From: a virus
Length of the DNA stretch: 43,883 nt
Virus record (IMG/VR): IMGVR_UViG_3300020215_000082
Span: 1-43,883 of that record
Strand: one strand, 5' to 3'
Every line of letters begins with the position of its first letter. Within the stretch, counting starts at the first letter, position 1. Of the stretch, positions 23,241 to 29,255 are shown in pieces. The notes beneath the pieces are model-generated. The model was not told the DNA's origin. It was given only the letters and a program-made list of their open reading frames with translations, and did not search any database. The position numbers and the translations under genes were made by a program.

Positions 23241-23693
23241 TTATTTAATGTTATATGCGGCTTTGATAAGACGGATGCGCTCGAGTTGGTCTTCGCCAGA
23301 GGCTCTTTCAGGCAATATAAATCCACAATGGTAATCAGCACGGTCACGTGGGCATTTTTCAAATGTGTTACCCTCAATATGCAAATACGAAGTAATAAAC
23401 CGGTAAAACTCATCCTTCTCCGGCATCGGAAACTTGTATATATGCTTCTTCAGGTCTACTACAGCCTGGGCTTGTTCATGCGTGCGGTAGATGTTGCCAA
23501 TTGCTTGTCGAAGCTCATCATAAAACAAAGCATCATCCCACTGTTTTTCTCTAACAATGCCACTATCAGAAATGCAATAGTACGAATCTCCCACCTTAGG
23601 CCACTCCTGGCTGTCCTCCTGTTCGAGTTGTTTTATGTATTCTCCGAGTCTTTCGTAATCCTTGCGGGCTTGTTCTAGTGTGATTTTAGTCAT
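23241..23693 (-). CDS. Hypothetical protein
   Basis: A 150-residue soluble protein. It starts with a coiled-coil-like helix (LEQARKDYERLGEYIKQLEQ), then a segment of the form WPKVGDSYYCISDSGIVREKQW, which is a recurring phage N-terminal pattern of unknown function, and a mixed alpha/beta remainder with CPRDRADYHCGF. It is 1 nt from the next gene and overlaps the VRR-NUC stop by 4 nt. Function unknown. Confidence 0.65.
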   Translation of the reverse strand: MTKITLEQARKDYERLGEYIKQLEQEDSQEWPKVGDSYYCISDSGIVREKQWDDALFYDELRQAIGNIYRTHEQAQAVVDLKKHIYKFPMPEKDEFYRFITSYLHIEGNTFEKCPRDRADYHCGFILPERASGEDQLERIRLIKAAYNIK

Positions 23694-24046
23694 GTGAGTT
23701 GGTAATTAAATTTATATCCCCGCTTGGCGAGCTCTCCGGTTACATCTTCGAGAGAACGTGCCACTATTGCGATTGCTCCTGCTTCTTTTAACCGCTGTTG
23801 AAACCATTCTTGCTCTGGTCTGACATCTTCATCTGGACGCTTTACCTCGATAAATATGGCCTTCCCATCTATTACTCCGGTGATATCTGGTTGTCCCTTA
23901 AAATCGTAAATATTGTTAGATTTTTGCCATATACCTTTTTTTTCGTTGTAGTGGCCTTTTACATTTACCTTCCACGCGAATATTCCCACGGCGTTTAACC
24001 AACCGAGAATCTGATATTCGATGTATTTTTCTTTAATCGGCTCCAT
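23690..24046 (-). CDS. VRR-NUC domain nuclease
   Basis: A 118-residue protein equal to a stand-alone VRR-NUC module (PD-(D/E)XK superfamily). The core reads GQPDITGVIDGKAIFIEVKRP, with the catalytic Asp and the E-x-K of the active site, followed by the helix QEWFQQRLKEAGAIAIVA that is conserved in this family. Phage VRR-NUC proteins act on branched DNA, often as Holliday-junction resolvases. The start lies inside the upstream gene by 14 nt. It fits the recombination set with the exonuclease, SSB and RadA-like protein. Confidence 0.88.
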   Translation of the reverse strand: MEPIKEKYIEYQILGWLNAVGIFAWKVNVKGHYNEKKGIWQKSNNIYDFKGQPDITGVIDGKAIFIEVKRPDEDVRPEQEWFQQRLKEAGAIAIVARSLEDVTGELAKRGYKFNYQLT

Positions 24047-24260
24047 GTAGTGCTTTTTTATTTTCTAAGGTATTCCGTACAGTCATATGATTGAACTTGG
24101 ATTGTTCTAAGTGCCAATCCCACTCTCCGAGAGCCAAAGCGCGGTGACCGCATTCTGAGCAGTGGTTTACCCACAAGCCGCGGTAGCCGCGTACGACGAG
24201 TCTTGCTTTGCAGCATTCACTCGGACCATCACGTTTAGGATAGCGTTGCATTATTGCCAT
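24033..24260 (-). CDS. Small zinc-binding protein
   Basis: A 75-residue protein with CC (residue 16), CSEC (about residue 34) and nearby His residues (HCSECGHRA), a plausible zinc site. Trp/His-rich middle (WDWHLEQSKFNH). It overlaps the VRR-NUC start by 14 nt and is overlapped at its start by the 51-codon gene upstream. Possibly a nucleic-acid binder accompanying the nuclease; not a recognised family. Confidence 0.6.
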   Translation of the reverse strand: MAIMQRYPKRDGPSECCKARLVVRGYRGLWVNHCSECGHRALALGEWDWHLEQSKFNHMTVRNTLENKKALHGAD

Positions 24261-24390
24261 TGGATTGAAGTATTATGTTGTTATAAATTAAAAGTTTGAT
24301 TCTGTTTCTGAAATTTGCGGCTGTTGATTTAACTGGGTCTTGCTTCCAGATGCGGCCAAACATGAACATTTGCGTCGCACGTTGTTTCAT
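24235..24390 (-). CDS. Small basic hypothetical protein
   Basis: A 51-codon gene: MKQRATQMFMFGRIWKQDPV, then KSTAANFRNRIKLLIYNN and a polar end. It overlaps the next gene by 26 nt. The repeated pre-start element at 24397-24414 lies 6 nt upstream of the ATG, as at three other small genes, which supports this start. No motif recognised. Confidence 0.4.
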   Translation of the reverse strand: MKQRATQMFMFGRIWKQDPVKSTAANFRNRIKLLIYNNIILQSNGNNATLS

Positions 24391-24396
24391 TAAACC

Positions 24397-24414
24397 GTAA
24401 AGATATAAGGTTGC
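24397..24414 (-). promoter_or_regulatory. Copy of repeated pre-start element (site c)
   Basis: GTAAAGATATAAGGTTGC matches the first part of the element at 21575-21599 at 15 of 18 positions and lies 6 nt upstream of the leftward ATG at 24390. Unlike sites a and b it is not followed by TGGCGGT; instead the strongly structured element at 24420-24527 begins 6 nt farther out. Confidence 0.45.
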
Positions 24415-24419
24415 GCCGC

Positions 24420-24527
24420 TACTTGTCCCATTGCTCCCAGTAGCGAAGGGAGGCTAATTTGCATTGCAATGCATAGGTGCTTCCGACAATGGGATCAGAA
24501 ACGTGAGTTTCCTAAGTGGGACAAGTA
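24420..24527. ncRNA. Strongly structured intergenic element (candidate structured RNA or cis-regulator)
   Basis: An 11-bp perfect closing stem pairs TACTTGTCCCA (24420-24430) with TGGGACAAGTA (24517-24527). Inside are a CTCCC/GGGAG hairpin (24434-24452), a 14-bp palindrome TGCATTGCAATGCA (24460-24473) and a GAAAC-GTGA-GTTTC hairpin (24498-24511), a GNRA-type tetraloop on the plus strand. TCCCATTG (24426-24433) can instead pair with CAATGGGA (24487-24494), so two exclusive folds exist. The direction of transcription is uncertain; neighbouring genes are leftward. It does not fit a tRNA. Possible roles: riboswitch-like control, small RNA, or a DNA cruciform or origin signal. Confidence 0.55.
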
Positions 24528-24595
24528 TGAACATGTCCTATTAGGGCTATGATGATAATAAATATTGCTGTCCATATAAGAATTTTGTCCTCCAT
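24512..24595 (-). CDS. Putative 27-residue membrane peptide
   Basis: A very short frame reading MEDKILIWTAIFIIIIALIG followed by HVHTCPT. It is a single hydrophobic helix with a charged N-terminus, typical of small phage membrane peptides, and it starts 5 nt after the upstream stop. Its 3' end runs into the structured element at 24420-24527. Without expression data it remains tentative. Confidence 0.35.
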   Translation of the reverse strand: MEDKILIWTAIFIIIIALIGHVHTCPT

Positions 24596-24600
24596 CGTAC

Positions 24601-24807
24601 TTAGTTATCAAAATCAATTTCAGGTAAATGTGTTCGCACAACCTCACGTGTACGTTTCAAAGTAACGTGGTATTCAGCATCTGTAATCTGGCCTCTCTCT
24701 GTCCATTTTTTTAGCGGGCCAAAAGTGCGTGCGAGATCATCATCAGGGAAGGGATGAATGGAGATAGGTTCTCCGTTTAGGGTTGCCATAGATTGGGGAT
24801 TATTCAT
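24601..24807 (-). CDS. Small hypothetical protein
   Basis: A 68-residue soluble protein (MNNPQSMATLNGEPISIHPF) with a helical segment of the form KWTERGQITDAEYHVTLKRTRE and an acidic end. No motif recognised. It overlaps the upstream gene by 8 nt. The start may be Met1 or Met7. Confidence 0.55.
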   Translation of the reverse strand: MNNPQSMATLNGEPISIHPFPDDDLARTFGPLKKWTERGQITDAEYHVTLKRTREVVRTHLPEIDFDN

Positions 24808-25087
24808 GAATTATTTTTGATATCGAAGTGAGTTCTAATGTGTTTTTGGGAGGAGTTGGGCCTCCTACACTGTATTCAATTGTTGAGCTATTAATTAGAC
24901 AGTTAAATTCACCCGTTTTGGAATCAGAAAACTCAAAAAAACAAAATTCACCTTTTTTCATTTTTTTTATACGAGCTATAACTGCCCAGTGGCTAATTGG
25001 ATCAACAAAGAGTTTATAGCCATCAGAACAGCGCAATATATATGCAATCATATTTTTTGTAGCGATTGATAGTATTCTTCCTTCCAT
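24800..25087 (-). CDS. Hypothetical protein, beta-rich
   Basis: A 95-residue protein predicted to be mainly beta (ILSIATKNMIAYILRCSDGYKLFVDP ... GEFCFFEFSDSKTGEFNCLI), resembling a small barrel. The gene starts inside the 3' end of the initiator gene, a 40-nt overlap. No family recognised. Its position suggests an accessory of the replication module. Confidence 0.55.
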   Translation of the reverse strand: MEGRILSIATKNMIAYILRCSDGYKLFVDPISHWAVIARIKKMKKGEFCFFEFSDSKTGEFNCLINSSTIEYSVGGPTPPKNTLELTSISKIIHE

Positions 25088-25863
25088 TTTTTAATTTTCT
25101 CTTCAGGGGGATCGAGATTTAAATTGTTCTTGTAACGTGCGATTCTATCTTTGACCTCAGGAGGAAGTTCGTCGCTTTCTTTAACAACTACCTCGTTTTT
25201 CCAACACTCCTGGTTAAGCCAAGTAACTGCGTGACGCCATGGTGGCTGCCAAACATTCCGCTTCTTGTTCTCTTCGTACACATCGATTTGCTTTAAAAGT
25301 CCTCCAAAAATCTCGCCGCACACTTCTGCCGACACGGCAACACGCTGGTAAGACTCCAACGTCTTCTTCTTCGATTGGTTGGTTTTGTCAGGATATGTTT
25401 TCCAGAATTCTTCAAAATAAGAAAGTAATTCGAACCCTTTATTATTCTTTTCTTTTACTTTACTTTTATTTTTATTTAATAGCATTACATTCGTATTCCG
25501 GTCTGCATTCGTTCGTAATACGTTCGTATCCTTCTGTTTCCAGCGTCTGTTAACCGATTTTCGAGCCTTGTCACTTTTTTCTTGTCGTTGAGTTAGGCGT
25601 AATAAAATTGAGACGCTCCAAAACTTTTTTTCATCATGTTCAAATAAATCAGATTCGATTATCGTTTTTACAAAGTCGTTATTCGTTCGTAATTCGAACG
25701 CAATACGATCGTATTCCGAGATGTCCAAAGTGCCTCCCGCCTCGTATAGCATTTCGAAGATACACCAGACTGCACCAAGTCCAGCTAATCCATGCTGCAT
25801 GAGAATACGTTGCAGCTTCTTATCATTTCGAGCGCCGTAGTCGTGGCTGAAGTATTCTCGCAT
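25048..25863 (-). CDS. Second replication initiator-like protein (DUF4373/Lin1244-type N-terminus)
   Basis: A 271-residue protein. The N-terminus MREYFSHDYGARNDKKLQRI, then HGLAGLGAVWCIFEMLYEAGG matches the DUF4373-type domain of phage replisome organisers. Residues 95-145 are a Lys/Asn-rich linker. The C-terminal part (YFEEFWKTYPDKTNQSKKKTLESY ... WQPPWRHAVTWLNQ) resembles the helicase-loader-contact region of phage initiators. The gene contains two clusters of 11-bp iterons (25485-25713), in the linker and in the N-terminal domain. It probably binds them and recruits the host helicase. It is unusual to find two initiators in one small phage. Confidence 0.75.
   Translation of the reverse strand: MREYFSHDYGARNDKKLQRILMQHGLAGLGAVWCIFEMLYEAGGTLDISEYDRIAFELRTNNDFVKTIIESDLFEHDEKKFWSVSILLRLTQRQEKSDKARKSVNRRWKQKDTNVLRTNADRNTNVMLLNKNKSKVKEKNNKGFELLSYFEEFWKTYPDKTNQSKKKTLESYQRVAVSAEVCGEIFGGLLKQIDVYEENKKRNVWQPPWRHAVTWLNQECWKNEVVVKESDELPPEVKDRIARYKNNLNLDPPEEKIKKWKEEYYQSLQKI
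25485..25713. repeat. 11-bp iterons in two clusters within the second initiator gene
   Basis: Cluster 1: TTACATTCGTA (25485), a degenerate unit (25496), ATTCGTTCGTA (25507) and ATACGTTCGTA (25518). Cluster 2: ATTCGTTCGTA (25681), ATTCGAACGCA (25692) and ATACGATCGTA (25703). Units follow each other in an exact 11-bp register. Eleven is not a multiple of three, so protein repeats cannot explain them. This suggests sites for a protein on one face of the DNA, most likely the initiator encoded here. Origin function is inferred. Confidence 0.65.
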
Positions 25864-25864
25864 G

Positions 25865-26131
25865 TTAGTTGTAGGTTTTTGTCATGGGAAATAAAGTTCG
25901 CTGCAACTGCTCAGGGGCAGTCGAGGAGAAGTGTGCAATCGGAACTTCTCGGATCAATCGATAGCGGGCGGTTTTCTTGCCTTCTTGGCGCTCGGAGAGG
26001 ATGTGGTAATGGGCATCACGCAATTCGCTTATGCGGTTCCGGAAACTCCATCCCAGGTGGATGAATTCTTCTGCGCCGTGCCATTTACCATCATTGAGAA
26101 TATTGAGTACTTCCTCCTTCATTGTTTTCAT
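25865..26131 (-). CDS. Winged-helix domain protein
   Basis: An 88-residue protein whose first 60 residues form a compact winged helix: EEVLNILNDGKWHGAEEFIH, LGWSFRNRISELRD, then HILSERQEGKKTARYRL as the wing. This pattern is common in small phage DNA-binding proteins. The stop is 1 nt before the initiator start, so the two are probably co-translated. It may help at the origin or regulate transcription. The C-terminal 20 residues are variable-looking. Confidence 0.7.
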   Translation of the reverse strand: MKTMKEEVLNILNDGKWHGAEEFIHLGWSFRNRISELRDAHYHILSERQEGKKTARYRLIREVPIAHFSSTAPEQLQRTLFPMTKTYN

Positions 26132-26274
26132 GGGCGTTGGTTGGTTACGTGATTGGTTGTTGTGGGGTGATTGGCTTCCAGTAGCTTCTTGATCAGAAAC
26201 CAGTGGGTTCCCATACCCGTCAGGAAGCCAATGAAGAACGGGTTGCTGAGTAAGTTGGTAATGGTGTCTTGCAT
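26128..26274 (-). CDS. Small membrane protein
   Basis: A 48-residue protein (MQDTITNLLSNPFFIGFLTG start) with one hydrophobic span (about residues 11-30) and a polar tail rich in Thr/His/Asn. I prefer the ATG at 26274, since an upstream in-frame start would add a charged, unlikely N-terminus. The stop overlaps the next start by 4 nt. Function unknown. Confidence 0.5.
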   Translation of the reverse strand: MQDTITNLLSNPFFIGFLTGMGTHWFLIKKLLEANHPTTTNHVTNQRP

Positions 26275-26417
26275 GGGGGTAATAAAAACAAGGTAAATAG
26301 TGTGATCCCTGTTTTTATTTTTGTTTTGTTCGTGCCGGCTGACCATCTATCGTTGCCTTCAGGTCATTTATCTCTGCATCCCTTGTTATGGTACGCAACA
26401 GGGCAGAGCACCAGCGA

Positions 26418-26570
26418 TTACGCGTTATTTGTACAGTGGGGTAGGTGAGTATCTTTCATGCCGCTGCCGCAGTTCTGGCAGGAATACTTTCGCTTCTGAT
26501 CGCGTTCTCTGCGTTCTGCCTGCTGCTGGAGTCTTTCTATATGTCGGATTGGTTTGATTTCGAAGATCAT
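26418..26570 (-). CDS. Small zinc-knuckle protein
   Basis: A 50-codon gene: MIFEIKPIRHIERLQQQAER, a basic stretch RERDQKRKYS, then CQNCGSGMKDTHLPHCTNNA. CxxC plus HLPHC gives four likely zinc ligands after a helical basic front. It is 9 nt from the next upstream gene. The 26275-26417 interval downstream of it holds no gene I can support. Function unknown. Confidence 0.5.
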   Translation of the reverse strand: MIFEIKPIRHIERLQQQAERRERDQKRKYSCQNCGSGMKDTHLPHCTNNA

Positions 26571-26579
26571 AGGGGGTGA

Positions 26580-26978
26580 TTAGGGGATAGATTTAAGGGC
26601 TTTGCGTATCTGTTCGACAACTGGTTGCAACTCTTCCTCGGTCATATCGCTAGCATGTGCGCCTTGCAGGAATTTTTCATTGAACGCGTCTTTGTCTAAT
26701 CCTGTTTTTTTGCAGTACACTGCGCGGAGTGCGAAGAAATCTTGGAAGAAAGTCGGTTGCTTTTCGAGGTACTCTACGGGCAGGAATTCGTCATTCTGCG
26801 GCTCCTCCTTTTGGTCGATCTCTACTGTGACCTTTAAGTTGATTCCATTCAGTGCAGGAGATGTGAGCGGTATGAAGTTTTCATACTCCGAATCTGGTAC
26901 ATCAAGTTCAACTCTGTGCGAACTGTCGGTTCGCAGTTTCTTGACAAACGGTGAATGGGCAAGAAAGGTCAGTTTCAT
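26580..26978 (-). CDS. Hypothetical protein in replication module
   Basis: A 132-residue protein. The N-terminal half is beta-like and acidic (RVELDVPDSEYENFIPLTSP), the C-terminal half helical (FFQDFFALRAVYCKKTGLDKD ... EELQPVVEQIRKALKS). It starts 3 nt after the SSB stop, so it is probably co-expressed with SSB and the exonuclease. No family recognised. Confidence 0.65.
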   Translation of the reverse strand: MKLTFLAHSPFVKKLRTDSSHRVELDVPDSEYENFIPLTSPALNGINLKVTVEIDQKEEPQNDEFLPVEYLEKQPTFFQDFFALRAVYCKKTGLDKDAFNEKFLQGAHASDMTEEELQPVVEQIRKALKSIP

Positions 26979-26981
26979 GGC

Positions 26982-27533
26982 TTAAAAAGGTACATCTTCG
27001 ATTGAGACTTCCTTTTTGTTTGGTACGACGGTTCTGTTTTCGAGAACAGGTTTTCCTTCGAACAGATTTTCCAGGTTGAATTTCATCAGGTTGAATTTTT
27101 CAAGAATTTCTGGTTCAAGTTCTTCTTTCGGCTGTGGGAATACCTGGTATTCGGTATCGAATCCTTCTCCGGATCGAATGATGTTGATGTCATACGAAAG
27201 GGGAGAGCCCCACTTGGGATTCTTAGCTAGCGCCATAACAGCACTTTGGATACCTTTTTGGGTTACTTCGAGCAGATGGAATGCATTGTCCTTGCGGGAA
27301 TAGACAATCATTGCCCAGAAGTGACGTGCGGGATTTTTTTCTGATGGCACAAAGTCAAAGGTTCCATCCATTCGGATGTGTACAGGTTTACGTTTGTCAC
27401 CATCATCCTTCCAAGCGACCATTCCAAGTACTGGCTTGGTCATGATGCGGATTTCATTGTCGCCTTCTTCCAACTTCATCGTGAAGTTATTGGAAGGGAC
27501 ACTGTAATCGTTGGGTAAAAAGTCTTGATTCAT
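26982..27533 (-). CDS. ssb: Single-stranded DNA-binding protein (phage type)
   Basis: A 183-residue protein. Residues 14-130 are compatible with an OB fold (LEEGDNEIRIMTKPVLGMVAW ... HFWAMIVYSRKDNAFHLLEVTQKGIQSAV). The C-terminus VSIEDVPF is the acidic, hydrophobic-ended tail through which SSB proteins recruit partners. The segment with RHFWAMIVYSR is reminiscent of phage SSBs related to T4 gp32/T7 gp2.5-type proteins. It lies between a predicted exonuclease and replication proteins, as expected. The family is recognised by pattern and tail rather than by a full alignment. Confidence 0.75.
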   Translation of the reverse strand: MNQDFLPNDYSVPSNNFTMKLEEGDNEIRIMTKPVLGMVAWKDDGDKRKPVHIRMDGTFDFVPSEKNPARHFWAMIVYSRKDNAFHLLEVTQKGIQSAVMALAKNPKWGSPLSYDINIIRSGEGFDTEYQVFPQPKEELEPEILEKFNLMKFNLENLFEGKPVLENRTVVPNKKEVSIEDVPF

Positions 27534-27541
27534 GAGTAGGG

Positions 27542-28279
27542 TTAGGTTAATGCGAGCGATGTAGGATAGTCTTTCTGGGAAGGTTTCTGTCTACTGGATT
27601 CTTCTTCCCAGATAGCTTTTGCAGCGAGGAATAAAGGAAACTTGTCTTCAACTTCGGTGTACTTGTAGTGCTTCTTGTTGAGCTTGTATCCGAGTTGAAG
27701 GATTGCGAGTTTGTCGATCTTTTCCACTTTCTTTTCTTCGAGAGCTGCTTTTTTGAGAGCGGATACCTGGAGTTCGTGACTTGGCCAGATGTACTGGGAA
27801 GTTTTTATGTCGATCAGCACGATTTCGTCCTTTATCAGCGCCATTATGTCGCCAGTACCAGCGTAGCCGTGCTCATCGGAGAAAACTGTGAATTCAGAGA
27901 GCAGGAATTTGGGTTTCATTTCGTTGGCCCAATCTACAAAGGACATGAGGCATTCGTACTCGGATACAGTCAGTTCTTCTTCTTTTGCGGTATCGGGATT
28001 GAGATACTTCGCATCCATCGTGATTTTCTTACCAGCTACGAGGTCTTCAATAGCTCTATGAACCTTTGAGCCACGGCTGCCAGCTAGAGTTTTAATTTCT
28101 TCTGCTTCGTCCCAGCCCTTGGAAGCCAACCACTTGAAGTATTCCTTCCCCTTCGGGTAGTGGCTGCAGATCCAAGTGACAGAAGGGATAAAGGTCACGT
28201 TATCTTTCGAATACCAACGTTCGTCAGTTGTCGTGATTTGGATCTTATCGCCTATAATGTTGCGTATTTGAATTTTCAT
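27542..28279 (-). CDS. PD-(D/E)XK exonuclease (RecB/Cas4-like)
   Basis: A 245-residue protein starting MKIQIRNIIGDKIQITTTDE. I chose the ATG at 28279, as an upstream start would invade the preceding gene. Motifs: GSKVHRAIEDL (motif I, His/Glu), EFTVFSD with AGTGDIMALI (motif II Asp), VLIDIKTSQ (motif III D-x-K) and ELQVSAL (the Gln helix). These are the RecB-nuclease family positions. With SSB next to it, it probably resects double-strand ends or trims recombination intermediates. No helicase domain is attached. Confidence 0.85.
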   Translation of the reverse strand: MKIQIRNIIGDKIQITTTDERWYSKDNVTFIPSVTWICSHYPKGKEYFKWLASKGWDEAEEIKTLAGSRGSKVHRAIEDLVAGKKITMDAKYLNPDTAKEEELTVSEYECLMSFVDWANEMKPKFLLSEFTVFSDEHGYAGTGDIMALIKDEIVLIDIKTSQYIWPSHELQVSALKKAALEEKKVEKIDKLAILQLGYKLNKKHYKYTEVEDKFPLFLAAKAIWEEESSRQKPSQKDYPTSLALT

Positions 28280-28295
28280 GGAGTTCCCTTTCTTG

Positions 28296-28589
28296 TTAGG
28301 CCAGTTGCGGATGTGCAAAGGCTTCCTCCTTGGAAGTAAGATCACAATCAGCACAAAGTTCGTCGTCTTCTGTACTTACGCCATGGCATTCAATGCAGCC
28401 GTAACCGAGCACTTCGTTCAATGCGATGATTTCTTTTTTCAACGAACGTACGGATGCTTCTGCCATGCGAGAAAAGGGGCTGTTTGGATCATATGAGCAA
28501 AGAGCGTACTCATATGCAGACACAGTGGTGATACGAGCTTCTACCAGTAGAGAGCGTGGAACTTCGATGTATTGGGTTTTTTCGTTCAT
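28296..28589 (-). CDS. Hypothetical protein with C-terminal zinc site
   Basis: A 97-residue protein: a helical N-terminal part (VPRSLLVEARITTVSAYEYA ... RSLKKEIIALNEVLG), then YGCIECHG and LCADCDL, two CxxC knuckles about 17 residues apart. It begins 9 nt after a 23-residue membrane peptide and ends 16 nt before the exonuclease start. Probably an early accessory protein; function unknown. Confidence 0.6.
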   Translation of the reverse strand: MNEKTQYIEVPRSLLVEARITTVSAYEYALCSYDPNSPFSRMAEASVRSLKKEIIALNEVLGYGCIECHGVSTEDDELCADCDLTSKEEAFAHPQLA

Positions 28590-28598
28590 AGTCTGTAA

Positions 28599-28670
28599 TT
28601 AGAGAGTGATGAGAATTGCGAGCGCTAGGCCTATAGCCCAGCAGAGAGAGAATTTTTCGAAAGATGTCAT
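28599..28670 (-). CDS. Putative 23-residue membrane peptide
   Basis: MTSFEKFSLCWAIGLALAIL plus ITL: an amphipathic start followed by one hydrophobic helix. Its ATG overlaps the stop of the preceding gene (ATGA), a strong hint of translational coupling. Many phages encode such peptides near the start of the early operon. Tentative because of its size. Confidence 0.4.
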   Translation of the reverse strand: MTSFEKFSLCWAIGLALAILITL

Positions 28671-28897
28671 GCTAATGCTGGGTGAAGATGTCCTTTCAAG
28701 CGTTCCAGACGATGCGTAAGTAGCTCGATTTGAAGCTCGGCTTCCTCGCATTGTGCGGTTACGTGGGCTGGGATCGGATGATTGCGTTGTCGAAATAGCA
28801 TTTCGTAGTCCTCGCACTGCTTCATGACGAGTAGCCAATGTTCGAGCCGGCTTTCGATCTTCTGGATTTGAACTTGAATAAATCTTTTGTTTTGCAT
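28667..28897 (-). CDS. Small coiled-coil protein, first gene of the leftward early block
   Basis: A 76-residue protein of nearly continuous helix (MQNKRFIQVQIQKIESRLEH ... EEAELQIELLTHRLERLKGH), predicted coiled coil with heptad hydrophobics. I chose the ATG at 28897, because longer in-frame forms would run through the leader with its terminators. It is the first gene downstream of the promoter at 29191-29219. Possibly an early host-takeover factor; no family recognised. Confidence 0.6.
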   Translation of the reverse strand: MQNKRFIQVQIQKIESRLEHWLLVMKQCEDYEMLFRQRNHPIPAHVTAQCEEAELQIELLTHRLERLKGHLHPALA

Positions 28898-28921
28898 ATG
28901 ATGTAGATGATTGGTTAAAAG

Positions 28922-28950
28922 ACCGCATTTCTGACGAGGTGCGGTTTTTT
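28922..28950 (-). terminator. Bidirectional-looking hairpin terminator in early leader
   Basis: ACCGCA (28922-28927) and TGCGGT (28940-28945) pair across a 12-nt loop. On the plus strand the hairpin runs into T6. On the minus strand it is followed by C and TTTT, so it can terminate leftward transcripts 25 nt before the first early gene. Confidence 0.6.
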
Positions 28951-28980
28951 CGTGCAAATTTCTGTATTTTAGCAGAAAAT

Positions 28981-29010
28981 TTGACGAAATCGGTATAAAT
29001 GTGGTACAGT
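28981..29010 (+). promoter_or_regulatory. Candidate rightward promoter upstream of RHH regulator
   Basis: TTGACG (28981-28986), 18-nt spacer, and TACAGT (29005-29010) preceded by TGG (extended -10). It resembles the TTGAC-N17-TACAGA promoters at 30352, 30879 and 36072 and would transcribe the RHH gene at 29256. An inverted repeat AATTTCTG/CAGAAAATT (about 28958-28982) overlaps the -35 and is a possible operator. Confidence 0.45.
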
Positions 29011-29042
29011 AGTGGGGCTGCCAATCTCTTTTTTGCGTGTAT

Positions 29043-29127
29043 GCAAAAAAAGCCCGCACAAGGTAGATTACACCCGTTACACTTGACATCTAACACCGAT
29101 GGCTGATGAGAAGGATATGTGCGGGCT
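29043..29127 (-). terminator. Leader attenuator/terminator of the leftward early transcript
   Basis: In the leftward direction AGCCCGCACA (29127-29118) pairs with TGTGCGGGCT (29060-29051) across 57 nt, followed at once by T7 and GC. It stands about 60-130 nt after the predicted start of the transcript from the promoter at 29191-29219. The large loop contains smaller pairings (TAGAT/ATCTA), so competing folds are possible. It looks like an attenuator or an antitermination site. No ligand or protein is evident. Confidence 0.55.
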
Positions 29128-29190
29128 CCTGGATAGAGCATAGCAGCTGGTGTAAATAAATCAAGCATAACTGTGATGTAATCTGCAACA

Positions 29191-29219
29191 ATAATATATC
29201 AGAGTGATACATAAGTCAA
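29191..29219 (-). promoter_or_regulatory. Strong leftward early promoter
   Basis: On the minus strand: TTGACT (29219-29214), a 17-nt spacer, and TATTAT (29196-29191), a near-consensus sigma70 promoter. It faces the whole leftward block (28897 down to 18401) and lies just outside the start of the RHH regulator gene on the other strand, so that regulator may repress it. Confidence 0.75.
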
Positions 29220-29255
29220 CTAAATTGCATATATTTTAATCTGTTTTATATCACT

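Noticed and set aside
24420-24527. Structured element as a tRNA or tmRNA
   Set aside because: There is no 7-bp acceptor with CCA, no T-arm TTC motif and no anticodon arm of standard size.
28599-29168. 189-codon leftward frame across the early leader
   Set aside because: It runs through two terminators and two other genes, its composition is Ser/Arg-rich noise, and only its last 23 codons look like a real peptide.
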